Positions 51,843 through 59,351 of a stretch of 64,000 nucleotides of DNA are shown piece after piece. Made by a program: the position numbers and the translations under genes. Each line of letters starts with the position of its first letter. Position 1 is the first letter of the stretch. The notes below the pieces were generated by a model. That model searched no databases and was not told the DNA's origin. It saw only the letters and a program-made list of their open reading frames with translations. Location of the stretch: NCBI GenBank assembly GCA_050633785.1, contig JBOEHE010000002.1, positions 5,832-69,831 of the forward strand, in the 5' to 3' direction. Source of the stretch: CALKZN01 sp050633785. GTDB lineage: Bacteria > Pseudomonadota > Gammaproteobacteria > Arenicellales > Arenicellaceae.

Positions 51843-52976
51843 ATGACTGCATCGTGGAGATTTTCAACACTTGCTGAACGCCATCGCGCTATGGGCTCTG
51901 ATTTAGAAGATTGGAGCGGAATGGGTACAGCCTGGTCGTATGACAAAGATCAGCAGGAAGAATACCTGGCCATTCGAACAAAAGCTGGTTTCATGGATGT
52001 TTCAGGTTTGAAAAAAGTTCATATCACGGGCCCCCATGCCAGCCACGTGATTGACCGGGCAACCACTCGCAATATTGAAAAGCTTCGGCCAGGCCGTTCA
52101 ACCTACGCTTGCATGCTCAATGACGAAGGTAAATTCATTGATGACTGTGTAATTTATCGTATGGGACCCAACAGTTTCATGGTAGTACATGGCTCAGGTC
52201 AGGGACACGAACAATTAACCAGAGCAGCTACGGGAAGAGATGTATCACTTCGTTTTGATGACAACCTTCACGATATTTCGCTACAAGGCCCATTGGCTGT
52301 CGATTTTCTGGACAACCATGTAGAAGGCATTCGTAACTTGAATTACTTCAACCATATGCAGACTACTCTGTTTGATTGTCCGGTGATGATTTCCCGCACA
52401 GGCTACACCGGTGAACGTGGCTACGAATTATTCTGCCGCGGCCAGGATGCACCTTTAATTTGGGACACACTGGAAGAGCAAGGTAAACCGATGGGCATCA
52501 TCCCTACTCGCTTTACCACTCTGGACTTACTGCGAGCAGAAAGTTATTTGCTCTTTTTCCCTTATGATAACTCCGAGATGTATCCGTTCGAAAATGAAAA
52601 ACACGGCGATACATTATGGGAATTAGGTCTGGATTTCACAGTATCTCCCGGTAAAACAGGATTCCGTGGGGCTGAAGAACATTATCGTCTGGAAGGCAAA
52701 GAGCGTTTTAAAATCTACGGTGTCCTGCTTGAAGGAACAACCCCTGCAGAAGAAGGCGCTCCTCTAATGAAAGATGGTGAACAAGTCGGTGTTGTCACCA
52801 TAGGGATGCATTCCACTCTGAATAACCACAATGTAGGTATCGCACGTATGCCTGTTGATTGCGCTGTTGACGGAACACAAATGTCGGTTAAAAACGCCGA
52901 TGGAGAAATCCCATGCACGGCGCATTCCATGCCGTTCTACGATCCAGATAAAAAGATCCGTACCGCAAAAGGTTAA
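51843..52976 (+). CDS. dmmD: GcvT-like aminomethyltransferase family protein, DmmD-like
   Basis: The 377-residue protein is a stand-alone GcvT-fold THF-binding protein. It shows FMDVSGLKKVHITGPHASHV, TYACMLNDEGKFIDDCVIYR, DISLQGPLAVDFL, ISRTGYTGERGYELF, LDLLRAESYLLF, and the C-terminal PCTAHSMPFYDP. A gcvT-like gene is found directly upstream of dmmABC in known dimethylamine clusters, where it is thought to transfer formaldehyde to THF. The order tdm-dmmD-dmmA-dmmB-dmmC here agrees. A role in glycine cleavage is unlikely, because no gcvP or gcvH is present. Confidence 0.8.
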   Translation: MTASWRFSTLAERHRAMGSDLEDWSGMGTAWSYDKDQQEEYLAIRTKAGFMDVSGLKKVHITGPHASHVIDRATTRNIEKLRPGRSTYACMLNDEGKFIDDCVIYRMGPNSFMVVHGSGQGHEQLTRAATGRDVSLRFDDNLHDISLQGPLAVDFLDNHVEGIRNLNYFNHMQTTLFDCPVMISRTGYTGERGYELFCRGQDAPLIWDTLEEQGKPMGIIPTRFTTLDLLRAESYLLFFPYDNSEMYPFENEKHGDTLWELGLDFTVSPGKTGFRGAEEHYRLEGKERFKIYGVLLEGTTPAEEGAPLMKDGEQVGVVTIGMHSTLNNHNVGIARMPVDCAVDGTQMSVKNADGEIPCTAHSMPFYDPDKKIRTAKG

Positions 52977-52982
52977 ACAAAC

Positions 52983-53033
52983 GCGCTATCTTGAATAAGC
53001 TAACTGCTTATTTGTGATAGCGCTTCCTTTTTT
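52983..53033 (+). terminator. Hairpin with T-run between dmmD and dmmA
   Basis: The outer stem GCGCTATC/GATAGCGC (52983-53023) is extended by an inner AATAAGC/GCTTATT stem and is followed by TTCCTTTTTT. It is a credible rho-independent terminator. It lies only 30 bases before dmmA, so it would attenuate dmmABC unless a promoter is present inside the gap or read-through is regulated. Confidence 0.7.
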
Positions 53034-53062
53034 AAGATATTCAATGAGAAATAAGCATCACC

Positions 53063-53671
53063 ATGTCCAAATTTGAATTTCCAGTATCGATAAAAAGCCG
53101 CCCAACCTACAGCACTTTACAAGCAAGACCCGGTACCCACCACTTATTTGTCGCTGATGCGGAAGGAGCACAAGCGATTGTAGAAGTCGCTGACAACAAT
53201 ACGGCTATGATAGCCAATGCCCATATCATTTATATCCCTAAAAACTCCGGCGATAGCTATATTGCCAAATTGGAAGCACTCAAGGCAAAGCAGCTCTATG
53301 TCGGCCCTAGCTTTGAAGCGGCCCTGCCACGTTTACGCCAATGTTTGAATAATGCACATACAGGCACTCAAATTTACCTGACCGGAACAGAAGGGTTAAT
53401 GGGACAATCCATGGCAGAGGCCATCAACGCAGGAATACCTCATACTGCGATTCAGACCGAGCATCGTGGCTCGGTAGCACGCAGAATGCAATGCGTTCAT
53501 TGCAAAGGTATCACCGAAGATGTCATAACCGACCCTTTTGTTTGCTCTCATTGTCACTTGAACCTGTTCGTACGTGATCATTATTCACGACGTATAGCAG
53601 CCTTTCAGGGCGTCTGTATTGACGCTGAAGATCCCGGTAATGTACCAGATGCAGTGGAGTTATATAAATGA
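53063..53671 (+). CDS. dmmA: Dimethylamine monooxygenase subunit DmmA
   Basis: The 202-residue protein starts SKFEFPVSIKSRPTYSTL and matches the DmmA type. Its C-terminal part carries two CxxC pairs, MQCVHCKG and FVCSHCHLN, forming a zinc-ribbon or Fe-S-like knuckle, followed by RDHYSRRIAAFQGVCIDAED. It is thought to bridge electron transfer between DmmB and the haem subunit DmmC. Its stop overlaps the dmmB start by four bases. Confidence 0.87.
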   Translation: MSKFEFPVSIKSRPTYSTLQARPGTHHLFVADAEGAQAIVEVADNNTAMIANAHIIYIPKNSGDSYIAKLEALKAKQLYVGPSFEAALPRLRQCLNNAHTGTQIYLTGTEGLMGQSMAEAINAGIPHTAIQTEHRGSVARRMQCVHCKGITEDVITDPFVCSHCHLNLFVRDHYSRRIAAFQGVCIDAEDPGNVPDAVELYK

Positions 53672-54633
53672 GTGTTGGTGGAGAAAAAATCGCCGTCAGA
53701 GTAAGCGACATTGTCAAGGTTAACGAATTAGTAACTCGTTTTAAATTTGAACGCACCGATGGCAAACTGATGCCTGCTTTCTCAGGAGGAGCACACACTG
53801 TCGTTGAAATGCAAGATGGGGACATACAAAGACGTAACCCTTACTCATTAATGTCCAGTCCGTTTGACCTGTCCTGCTATACCATATCCGTTCGCCGCGA
53901 CGACGAAGGTCGAGGTGGTTCATTGTTTATGCACCAAAAGGTCAAAATAGGCGATGAAATGTCTATCAGCTACCCCGTAAACTTATTTTCTTTAGATTTG
54001 CGGGCAAAAAAGCACCTGATGATTGCTGGCGGTATTGGCATCACACCTTTTTTAGCACAAATCCCTCAAATCAGTAGCTTGCACGGTCACTTCGAACTGC
54101 ATTATGCGACTCGTTCGCCTTCTCTGGCCAGTTACGCTGACACCTTGACAACACAACACCCTGACAATGTGCACGTCTATTATGATGATATGAAGCAGTT
54201 CATCAACTTGGAAGGGCTTTTGACAGGTCAACCTCTGGGCACGCATCTGTATGTTTGTGGCCCCAAGGGTATGATTGAATGGGTACGTAAGACAGCTGCA
54301 GAATACGGCTGGCCCCGAGAAACCGTGCACTACGAAGAGTTTCTCGCTCCTGCTCCGGGCAAACCATTCCAGGTAGAATTGGCAACCTCAAAGAAAACTA
54401 TTCAGGTCGGTGAAAGCCAGAGCCTTTTGGAAGCCATGGAGAGCGCTGGTGTCGAAGCACCTTATTTATGCCGAGGTGGTGCCTGCGGTCAGTGTGAAAC
54501 TGATGTTTGCAGCTCTGATGGTTCCTTTATTCATAACGACCATTGGTTGGATGAGGAACAACGAGCCAGTGGCCAAAAAATCATGCCTTGTGTCTCACGC
54601 TTCGAGGGTAAGTCCCTCGTTATTGATCGCTAA
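53668..54633 (+). CDS. dmmB: Dimethylamine monooxygenase reductase subunit DmmB
   Basis: The 321-residue protein is a phthalate dioxygenase reductase-like (PDR/VanB) protein. The flavin-binding domain has RRNPYSLMSSPFD, the NAD domain has LMIAGGIGITPFLAQ and HLYVCGPKGMIEW, and the C-terminal plant-type [2Fe-2S] domain has the Cys ligands in CRGGACGQCETDVC plus a later Cys in MPCVSRF. It passes electrons from NAD(P)H to the oxygenase. The gene is translationally coupled to dmmA. Confidence 0.9.
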   Translation: MSVGGEKIAVRVSDIVKVNELVTRFKFERTDGKLMPAFSGGAHTVVEMQDGDIQRRNPYSLMSSPFDLSCYTISVRRDDEGRGGSLFMHQKVKIGDEMSISYPVNLFSLDLRAKKHLMIAGGIGITPFLAQIPQISSLHGHFELHYATRSPSLASYADTLTTQHPDNVHVYYDDMKQFINLEGLLTGQPLGTHLYVCGPKGMIEWVRKTAAEYGWPRETVHYEEFLAPAPGKPFQVELATSKKTIQVGESQSLLEAMESAGVEAPYLCRGGACGQCETDVCSSDGSFIHNDHWLDEEQRASGQKIMPCVSRFEGKSLVIDR

Positions 54634-54643
54634 CGGAGTAATT

Positions 54644-55699
54644 ATGTCCACACAAACCCAATCTATTCAGTTCAAACAAGAAACGTTTCGTGACGACTAT
54701 ACATTCAGTAACTCTGACTGGGCAATTCAACGTTTCCCATTCCCTTTCCATGAAGACAGCTATATGTACTCTGTGAATATGGAACAACATCGTGGTGGGC
54801 CAGAAGGCAGCATCTATGAAAAACGTTTTGATGTCGATGAACATTATGTCGCTGAAATGGCAGACCGCGCCTTAGTACTGGAAGAAGATCCCTTACGGTG
54901 TCAGTCTCTACCGCATATGACACTGGCTGGCTGGGATTTGCTGGAATTGATCATGGTATCAAAGTCAGAAGACTATCCTGATTTATTTGAACTCCACCAG
55001 AACGGCAACCAATGGCGCTGGATCAATAAACCTATGGGGGTAGATGACAGTTTCACTTTCCTTGATGAAACAACTCTACCTTACGGCCCTATGGAATATA
55101 TTACACGTCAAACGCAAGGAGATTTTTGCGTGTTGGATCAACGCGATGACAATTTGTGGATGGATGCCGGTATGGTCACTACTCAAGCAGATTGGTCGTT
55201 GGATTTTGACTTGGGAATGAATTTCTTTGAATGGCATGCTCCAGTGCCCAAAGCTCACGAAATGGGCATATTCAAACGTGCATTAAAGTTTTTATTAGCC
55301 ATTCAAAATGGTTCCCCGGCCCGACGTCTTAACTGGACCATGACAGTAAACCCCTTACTGGATACCAGCCCAGAGAATTACCACAAGTGGGGCATTCAAA
55401 AAACCAGCATGACACCGCAGAACGTCGGCAATAAACAGCATTTACGTGTGGAATTGCAGACCTTTTTCCGGCTGCCTCGTTCCAATGCGCTGGTTTTTCC
55501 AATCCGATGCTATCTGATTAAACTGGAAGAGCTCGTTACTGTTCCCAAATGGGGGCGTCGTCTACACCGGGTAATCCGTGACTTACCCGAAGAATTGGCA
55601 ACCTATAAGGGTTTTATTGATAACCGACCTTTGATTCTTGAATACCTGTCACAGTTTGACGATGGAGCAGAAACCTCAGCTGGAGTGTGGCCGGATTAA
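54644..55699 (+). CDS. dmmC: Dimethylamine monooxygenase haem-dependent oxygenase subunit DmmC
   Basis: The ATG at 54644 has GGAG six bases upstream and lies 10 bases after dmmB. The longer open frame from 54410 only overlaps dmmB. The 351-residue product is of the haem-dependent oxidative N-demethylase (DUF3445) type: NSDWAIQRFPFPFHEDSYMY, LPHMTLAGWDLLELIMVSK, RQTQGDFCVLDQRDDNLW, LRVELQTFFRLPRSNALVFP, and IRDLPEELATYKG. It demethylates dimethylamine to methylamine and formaldehyde. The methylamine product is the substrate of GmaS at 14-15 kb. Confidence 0.9.
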   Translation: MSTQTQSIQFKQETFRDDYTFSNSDWAIQRFPFPFHEDSYMYSVNMEQHRGGPEGSIYEKRFDVDEHYVAEMADRALVLEEDPLRCQSLPHMTLAGWDLLELIMVSKSEDYPDLFELHQNGNQWRWINKPMGVDDSFTFLDETTLPYGPMEYITRQTQGDFCVLDQRDDNLWMDAGMVTTQADWSLDFDLGMNFFEWHAPVPKAHEMGIFKRALKFLLAIQNGSPARRLNWTMTVNPLLDTSPENYHKWGIQKTSMTPQNVGNKQHLRVELQTFFRLPRSNALVFPIRCYLIKLEELVTVPKWGRRLHRVIRDLPEELATYKGFIDNRPLILEYLSQFDDGAETSAGVWPD

Positions 55700-55797
55700 T
55701 GGTTTAAACAGGCAACTATTCTTTGATCAATTTAATAATTTAGTGTTAACAGGGTCTAACAGTATCAGCCTGCCACTAAAAATAGTATTTGACTGTG

Positions 55798-55821
55798 AGA
55801 CGCATTTTCCAAAATGTGTCT
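55798..55821. repeat. Inverted repeat between dmmC and amt
   Basis: An 11-base inverted repeat, AGACGCATTTT/AAAATGTGTCT with one G-T pair, lies 75 bases before the amt start. It has only a two-base centre and a weak T-rich tail, so it may be either a partial terminator of the dmm operon or an operator. A TGTTAACA box is also present at 55744-55751. Confidence 0.4.
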
Positions 55822-55894
55822 TGCGGTTGGCTTAGGCGACTATGTTTTCAACATTGTCGCTTTTTTTATAACTATAAGAAGACCAGGAGATACT

Positions 55895-57244
55895 ATGGAT
55901 AATGAACTTAGCGCGCTCGGAATACTCTTTACCGAGTTTTATTATTGGGTAACAGTGGTATTTATGTTTCTCATTCACGTCGGATTTTGTGTTTATGAAG
56001 TGGCAGTGTCGCGACATAAACACCATATGCACACGCTGATGAAGAACACTCTGATAATCCCATTGGTAACCATTACTTTTTTCTTCTTTGGCTGGTGGAT
56101 TTATTTTTCATTTCCCAACGGCCCATGGATTATCGGTCCACTTCTTGAATCACCACACGCTACAGGCAATAGCCCATTGATGGGCCCCACTATGAACGAT
56201 GAGGGTGGTTGGGCTCGCATTAACGGTGTTTTCTGGGCGGCATTTTTGTTGTTTTCATGGACCTGTGCCTCTATTGTTTCCGGCGCTGTTATTGAGCGTA
56301 TTAAATCATCTGGTTTCTGGATTCTTGCCGTCCTGATTGGTTCGGTTTTCTGGATCATTGATGCTTCATGGGGATGGCATCCTGAAGGTTGGATGGTACA
56401 AATACTAGGCTACCACGATGCTTACGCTTCTGGCGTTATTCATGCAATTGCAGGCGGCTTCGCTCTCGGCGTTCTGATTGTATTAGGCCCCAGACTGGGA
56501 AAATTTGACGCTAATGGCAATCCTAATAATATTGCACCGAGAAACCCATGGCTGGTGACTGTTGGTTTATTCTTCATTTATACCGGTTTCTGGGGCTTTT
56601 ATGTCGCTTGTAATATTCCGATGTGGGATGTGCAATCCGGCGACGGAGTATTTTATTCAGCCACTAACATTTATTTGTCCCCAACAACATTATCGGCTAT
56701 TACCGTTAATTTCCTGATGTCTTTATCCGGCGGCCTACTCGCCGCTTATATGGTCTCTAAAGGTGATGCTTTCTGGACCTATTCAGGAGGCTTGGCAGGC
56801 GTAATAGCCGCATCTGCGGGTAATGACTATTACCATCCGATACAAGCCATGCTTATCGCGGCAGTTGTTGTACCTATTATTTATAAAATGCATTTCTGGG
56901 TTGAACGTAAATTCAAAATAGATGATGCCGTCGGTGCAGTTGCTGTTCATGGTTATGCTGGTTTTCTAGGAGTGGTCATCGCTGGCTTCATGCTGTGGGG
57001 CTACCCATCATCACCAAACCCTGATTATGCCTCTATCAACCCTCTGGGTAACTTTATTGGCGCGGTCATTATGTTCGGTGTGTTGGGCTTTTTACCTGGG
57101 TTTGTATTTTCCAAAATTCTCAGCAAAATGGGCCTACTTCGCATCCCTAAAGCCGTTGAACTGGCAGGTCTTGATATCGGCACCATGCAAGAAACAGCCG
57201 TTGATGAACAGGCCGTCGAAACGACTGAACGGAGTCATTTATGA
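55895..57244 (+). CDS. Divergent Amt-family ammonium/methylammonium transporter
   Basis: The ATG at 55895 has AGGAGA five bases upstream. The open frame to 55814 is disregarded. The 449-residue membrane protein has eleven or so membrane segments. It keeps both pore His residues, in ASGVIHAIAGGFALGVLIVL and GAVAVHGYAGFLGVVIAG. It is distant from the common AmtB, with an unusual N-terminal TEFYYWVTVVFMFLIHVGFC. No glnK gene is nearby. Its place after dmmABC suggests handling of ammonium, methylamine or dimethylamine produced by the pathway. Confidence 0.85.
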   Translation: MDNELSALGILFTEFYYWVTVVFMFLIHVGFCVYEVAVSRHKHHMHTLMKNTLIIPLVTITFFFFGWWIYFSFPNGPWIIGPLLESPHATGNSPLMGPTMNDEGGWARINGVFWAAFLLFSWTCASIVSGAVIERIKSSGFWILAVLIGSVFWIIDASWGWHPEGWMVQILGYHDAYASGVIHAIAGGFALGVLIVLGPRLGKFDANGNPNNIAPRNPWLVTVGLFFIYTGFWGFYVACNIPMWDVQSGDGVFYSATNIYLSPTTLSAITVNFLMSLSGGLLAAYMVSKGDAFWTYSGGLAGVIAASAGNDYYHPIQAMLIAAVVVPIIYKMHFWVERKFKIDDAVGAVAVHGYAGFLGVVIAGFMLWGYPSSPNPDYASINPLGNFIGAVIMFGVLGFLPGFVFSKILSKMGLLRIPKAVELAGLDIGTMQETAVDEQAVETTERSHL

Positions 57245-57325
57245 TTCAATTCAGATATCAGTGTCATCAATGCACACATTGCATCGCACTAGAATTTAAC
57301 GCAAACATTATTAGAGGTGAAAAGC

Positions 57326-57556
57326 ATGTCAACAGGAAGCTTTGAGAACTGGGCGGGAAATATTGCGGAAATAGGAGCAATTTACCCTTTTGAGGGCAGT
57401 GAAACCTTACTGCTGATTATTGGCATCGCATTCTGGCTGTGGTGGCACATCAAACAAGCCCGAGATGAAGAAAAACACCTTGCGGAGCAGGAAAAAGAAC
57501 TGCAGCAAGATCCAGAATACTTACGCAACTTGCTGGAGAAATCAACCAAGCAATAA
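57326..57556 (+). CDS. Small single-span membrane protein after the Amt gene
   Basis: The ATG at 57326 follows an AGAGGTGA ribosome site. The 76-residue protein has one membrane helix (LLLIIGIAFWLWWHIKQA) followed by a charged helical tail rich in Glu, Lys and Gln (EEKHLAEQEKELQQDPEYLR). No family is recognised. Its position 81 bases after the Amt gene and before a terminator suggests it belongs to the same transcript and may be an accessory or regulatory subunit of the transporter. Confidence 0.65.
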   Translation: MSTGSFENWAGNIAEIGAIYPFEGSETLLLIIGIAFWLWWHIKQARDEEKHLAEQEKELQQDPEYLRNLLEKSTKQ

Positions 57557-57579
57557 GACGCTACTATCGTTAAATAACA

Positions 57580-57660
57580 AGGCCTGATTTTCTTAGCTGA
57601 CTGATACCTGTGCAAACAATGCTCTTTCAGCCAGAGAGGAAAATCGGGCCTATTTGTTTT
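57580..57660 (+). terminator. Intrinsic terminator of the tdm-dmm-amt region
   Basis: The sequence has a long stem, AGGCCTGATTTTC (57580-57592) pairing with GAAAATCGGGCCT (57639-57651), with a large loop, followed by ATTTGTTTTT. It ends the plus-strand run of catabolic and transport genes. Confidence 0.75.
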
Positions 57661-57801
57661 TATCACGGTAGATAAGGTATCCCACGAGCACTATTAGTTA
57701 GTGTAATAAGCTGTCATATCTTATCGTTTATTTTTTGTTAATTTTAATTTGCTGGTTTCAAACTCAGTTTTCCACATTATAAATTCAACAATAAAGGAGA
57801 A

Positions 57802-58060
57802 ATGATGATAGTCATAANNCCCCCCCCCCCCCCGTTTTTAGCCCTTCAAGCTGCTACAAAAAACTTCGCTCAATAGCAACTCTCGGACTGATACAAACCC
57901 TAACAGCATAGATGTGAATGCTGGGCCCATTTGGAGCAATGAGGATGCACAAACTAAATGCCCTACAACCTGTTCTAACGTAAGCCTGCAATGGAATAAA
58001 CAATGGACAACGACCGTACCAGGGCAAATGTCGGTCTGCGGTTGTATTCCTGATAGCTGA
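57802..58060 (+). pseudogene. Broken gene for a small secreted lectin-like (mannan-binding/MVL type) protein
   Basis: An AAAGGAG ribosome site precedes ATGATG at 57802, but the frame at once meets two N bases and 14 C. After the gap FLALQAATKNFAQ looks like the end of a signal peptide and then hits TAG. Dropping one T there continues as SNSRTDTNPNSIDVNAGPIW and then SNEDAQTKCPTTC, WNKQWTTTVPGQMSVCGCIP, stopping at 58060. The AGPIWSNEDAQ and QWTTTVPGQMSV segments resemble the MVL lectin domain. It is either a real pseudogene or a gene damaged by poor sequence at the gap. Confidence 0.55.
57818..57833. other. Ambiguous bases and poly-C run
   Basis: Two N bases (57818-57819) are followed by 14 C (57820-57833) in an otherwise A/T-rich region. 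This marks a sequencing or assembly gap of uncertain length, so genes across it should not be trusted. From 58061 to 58285 I see nothing but the promoter region of the next gene. Confidence 0.9.
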
Positions 58061-58285
58061 CGGGTCCCAACCCAATAAGCTGGAAAGTCGTCGGAGTGCA
58101 GTCTTGTTGTCAGACTATTACTGACCAAGGCTGCATAGCCTTTTACCTTGAGCTATTGCCAAGACCGGATTTTCAATGAAAAAAGAGTCACTACTCAAAG
58201 AGCCTGCAACATAAACGAAATTGTTTTTACCCCATAGAAAAAATAGGCTATTCTCTTTTAATTAAACGGTTTTTCTTAAGGCCAG

Positions 58286-58882
58286 ATGAGTAACATGCAA
58301 AAGAAGAAATTTGACCTTGATCAATTTATTGGCATGAAAGTTAAAAAAGCCCGACTGGATGAAGGGCTGAAGATTACGGACGTTGCTCGTATTTCTAAAA
58401 TCAGTCAAGGCATGGTCAGTAAGATTGAAAATGCCCAGGTATCAACCAGCCTCGAAATGCTCAATCGGCTTTGCGCGGCAATTGGTTTGCCGATTTCAAA
58501 GGTATTCAGCGATTTTGACCAACCCGAAGGACATGCCCAGTTCGTAAAATCTGGCGATGGACTGGAAGTGGTTCGCCGTGGGACCGACAAAGGACATAAT
58601 TACCAACTGCTTTCCTATAAACGCGGTGGAAAACGCACATTTGAACCCTTTCTGGTGACTATGGATGACTTATCTGAAGTCTTCCCTATCTTTTCACACC
58701 CCGGAGAAGAGTTTATTTTTATATTGAAGGGCAGACTACGTTATCGCCATGGCAACCATGTTTATGATATGCAGGCTGGCGATAGCCTGACATTTGATGG
58801 CGAAATTCCACATGGTCCTGAAACACTAATGGAAGCTCCTATCCAGTTACTTTCCGTCATTCACTACAGTGAAGATGACTGA
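58286..58882 (+). CDS. XRE-family regulator with C-terminal cupin domain
   Basis: The 198-residue protein has an N-terminal helix-turn-helix (VKKARLDEGLKITDVARISK, ISQGMVSKIENAQVSTSLEM) and a C-terminal cupin with HPGEEFIFILKGRLRYRHGN and AGDSLTFDGEIPHGPE. This two-domain type (PuuR-like) senses small metabolites and usually represses nearby transport or catabolic genes. It has a TTAAGG ribosome site. The convergent proVWX operon and the adjacent amine genes are the candidate targets. Confidence 0.9.
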   Translation: MSNMQKKKFDLDQFIGMKVKKARLDEGLKITDVARISKISQGMVSKIENAQVSTSLEMLNRLCAAIGLPISKVFSDFDQPEGHAQFVKSGDGLEVVRRGTDKGHNYQLLSYKRGGKRTFEPFLVTMDDLSEVFPIFSHPGEEFIFILKGRLRYRHGNHVYDMQAGDSLTFDGEIPHGPETLMEAPIQLLSVIHYSEDD

Positions 58883-58976
58883 TGGCAATCCATGCCTTTT
58901 GAATTAGAAAAGAAATAAAAAGTGATGGTAGTTGTGAGAAAAAGTTAAGTTGAAACGTATTACGACAGCCGCACAA

Positions 58977-59273
58977 CTAAGCTCCTTTTAAAATAATAAT
59001 ATGCGCATTAGCCACTTCAAGGCGAAACTGCCGTGCTTGTTGATATTCAGGTGAATGGTAACAAGCCAAAGCCTGTTCATAGCTCTCAAATTCAAATACC
59101 ACAGCCCTATTCGGCGGTGTAGAAAACCCCTCTAATGCCGTCAGCTCCTCCTCACCACCACGAGCTAATATTCGAGCATTGTATGCCGCCAGCGCTGCTG
59201 GAGCGCGTTGCATATACTCCTGATATTGCTGCATATCTGAAACACTGACAAACGCTATCCAATATCCTTTCAT
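58977..59273 (-). CDS. DUF1330 family protein
   Basis: The 98-residue protein starts MKGYWIAFVSVSDMQQYQEY and continues with RILARGGEEELTALEG and VVFEFESYEQALACYHSPEY, the usual dimeric ferredoxin-like DUF1330 pattern. The function of the family is not established. It lies downstream of proX beyond a strong terminator, so it probably has its own promoter. Confidence 0.88.
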   Translation of the reverse strand: MKGYWIAFVSVSDMQQYQEYMQRAPAALAAYNARILARGGEEELTALEGFSTPPNRAVVFEFESYEQALACYHSPEYQQARQFRLEVANAHIIILKGA

Positions 59274-59306
59274 ATTATCACCTGTTATTGGCCCTAAATA
59301 CTGGAA

Positions 59307-59328
59307 AAGCCCCGGAAATCCGGGGCTT
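59307..59328 (-). terminator. Intrinsic terminator of proVWX
   Basis: A 9-base-pair stem, AAGCCCCGG/CCGGGGCTT, with a four-base loop follows the proX stop on the minus strand and is extended by TTCC. It is a strong hairpin with a short T-run. Confidence 0.75.
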
Positions 59329-59351
59329 ACCAGAGACGTACTAATTCGCGA

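Noticed and set aside
49449..52976. The two GcvT-like genes as glycine cleavage T-proteins or DMSP demethylase
   Set aside because: No gcvH or gcvP is present, the first has a DUF1989 domain with candidate Zn-binding Cys residues, and both precede dmmABC. Tdm and DmmD fit better than glycine cleavage or DmdA.
57820..57833. Poly-C run as a phase-variation tract
   Set aside because: It directly follows two N bases, so it is more likely an assembly or base-calling artefact than a biological repeat.
57838..58128. Minus-strand 96-codon ORF next to the poly-C run
   Set aside because: It is the shadow of the lectin-like plus-strand frame, whose motif content is far better. The minus frame has no recognisable features.
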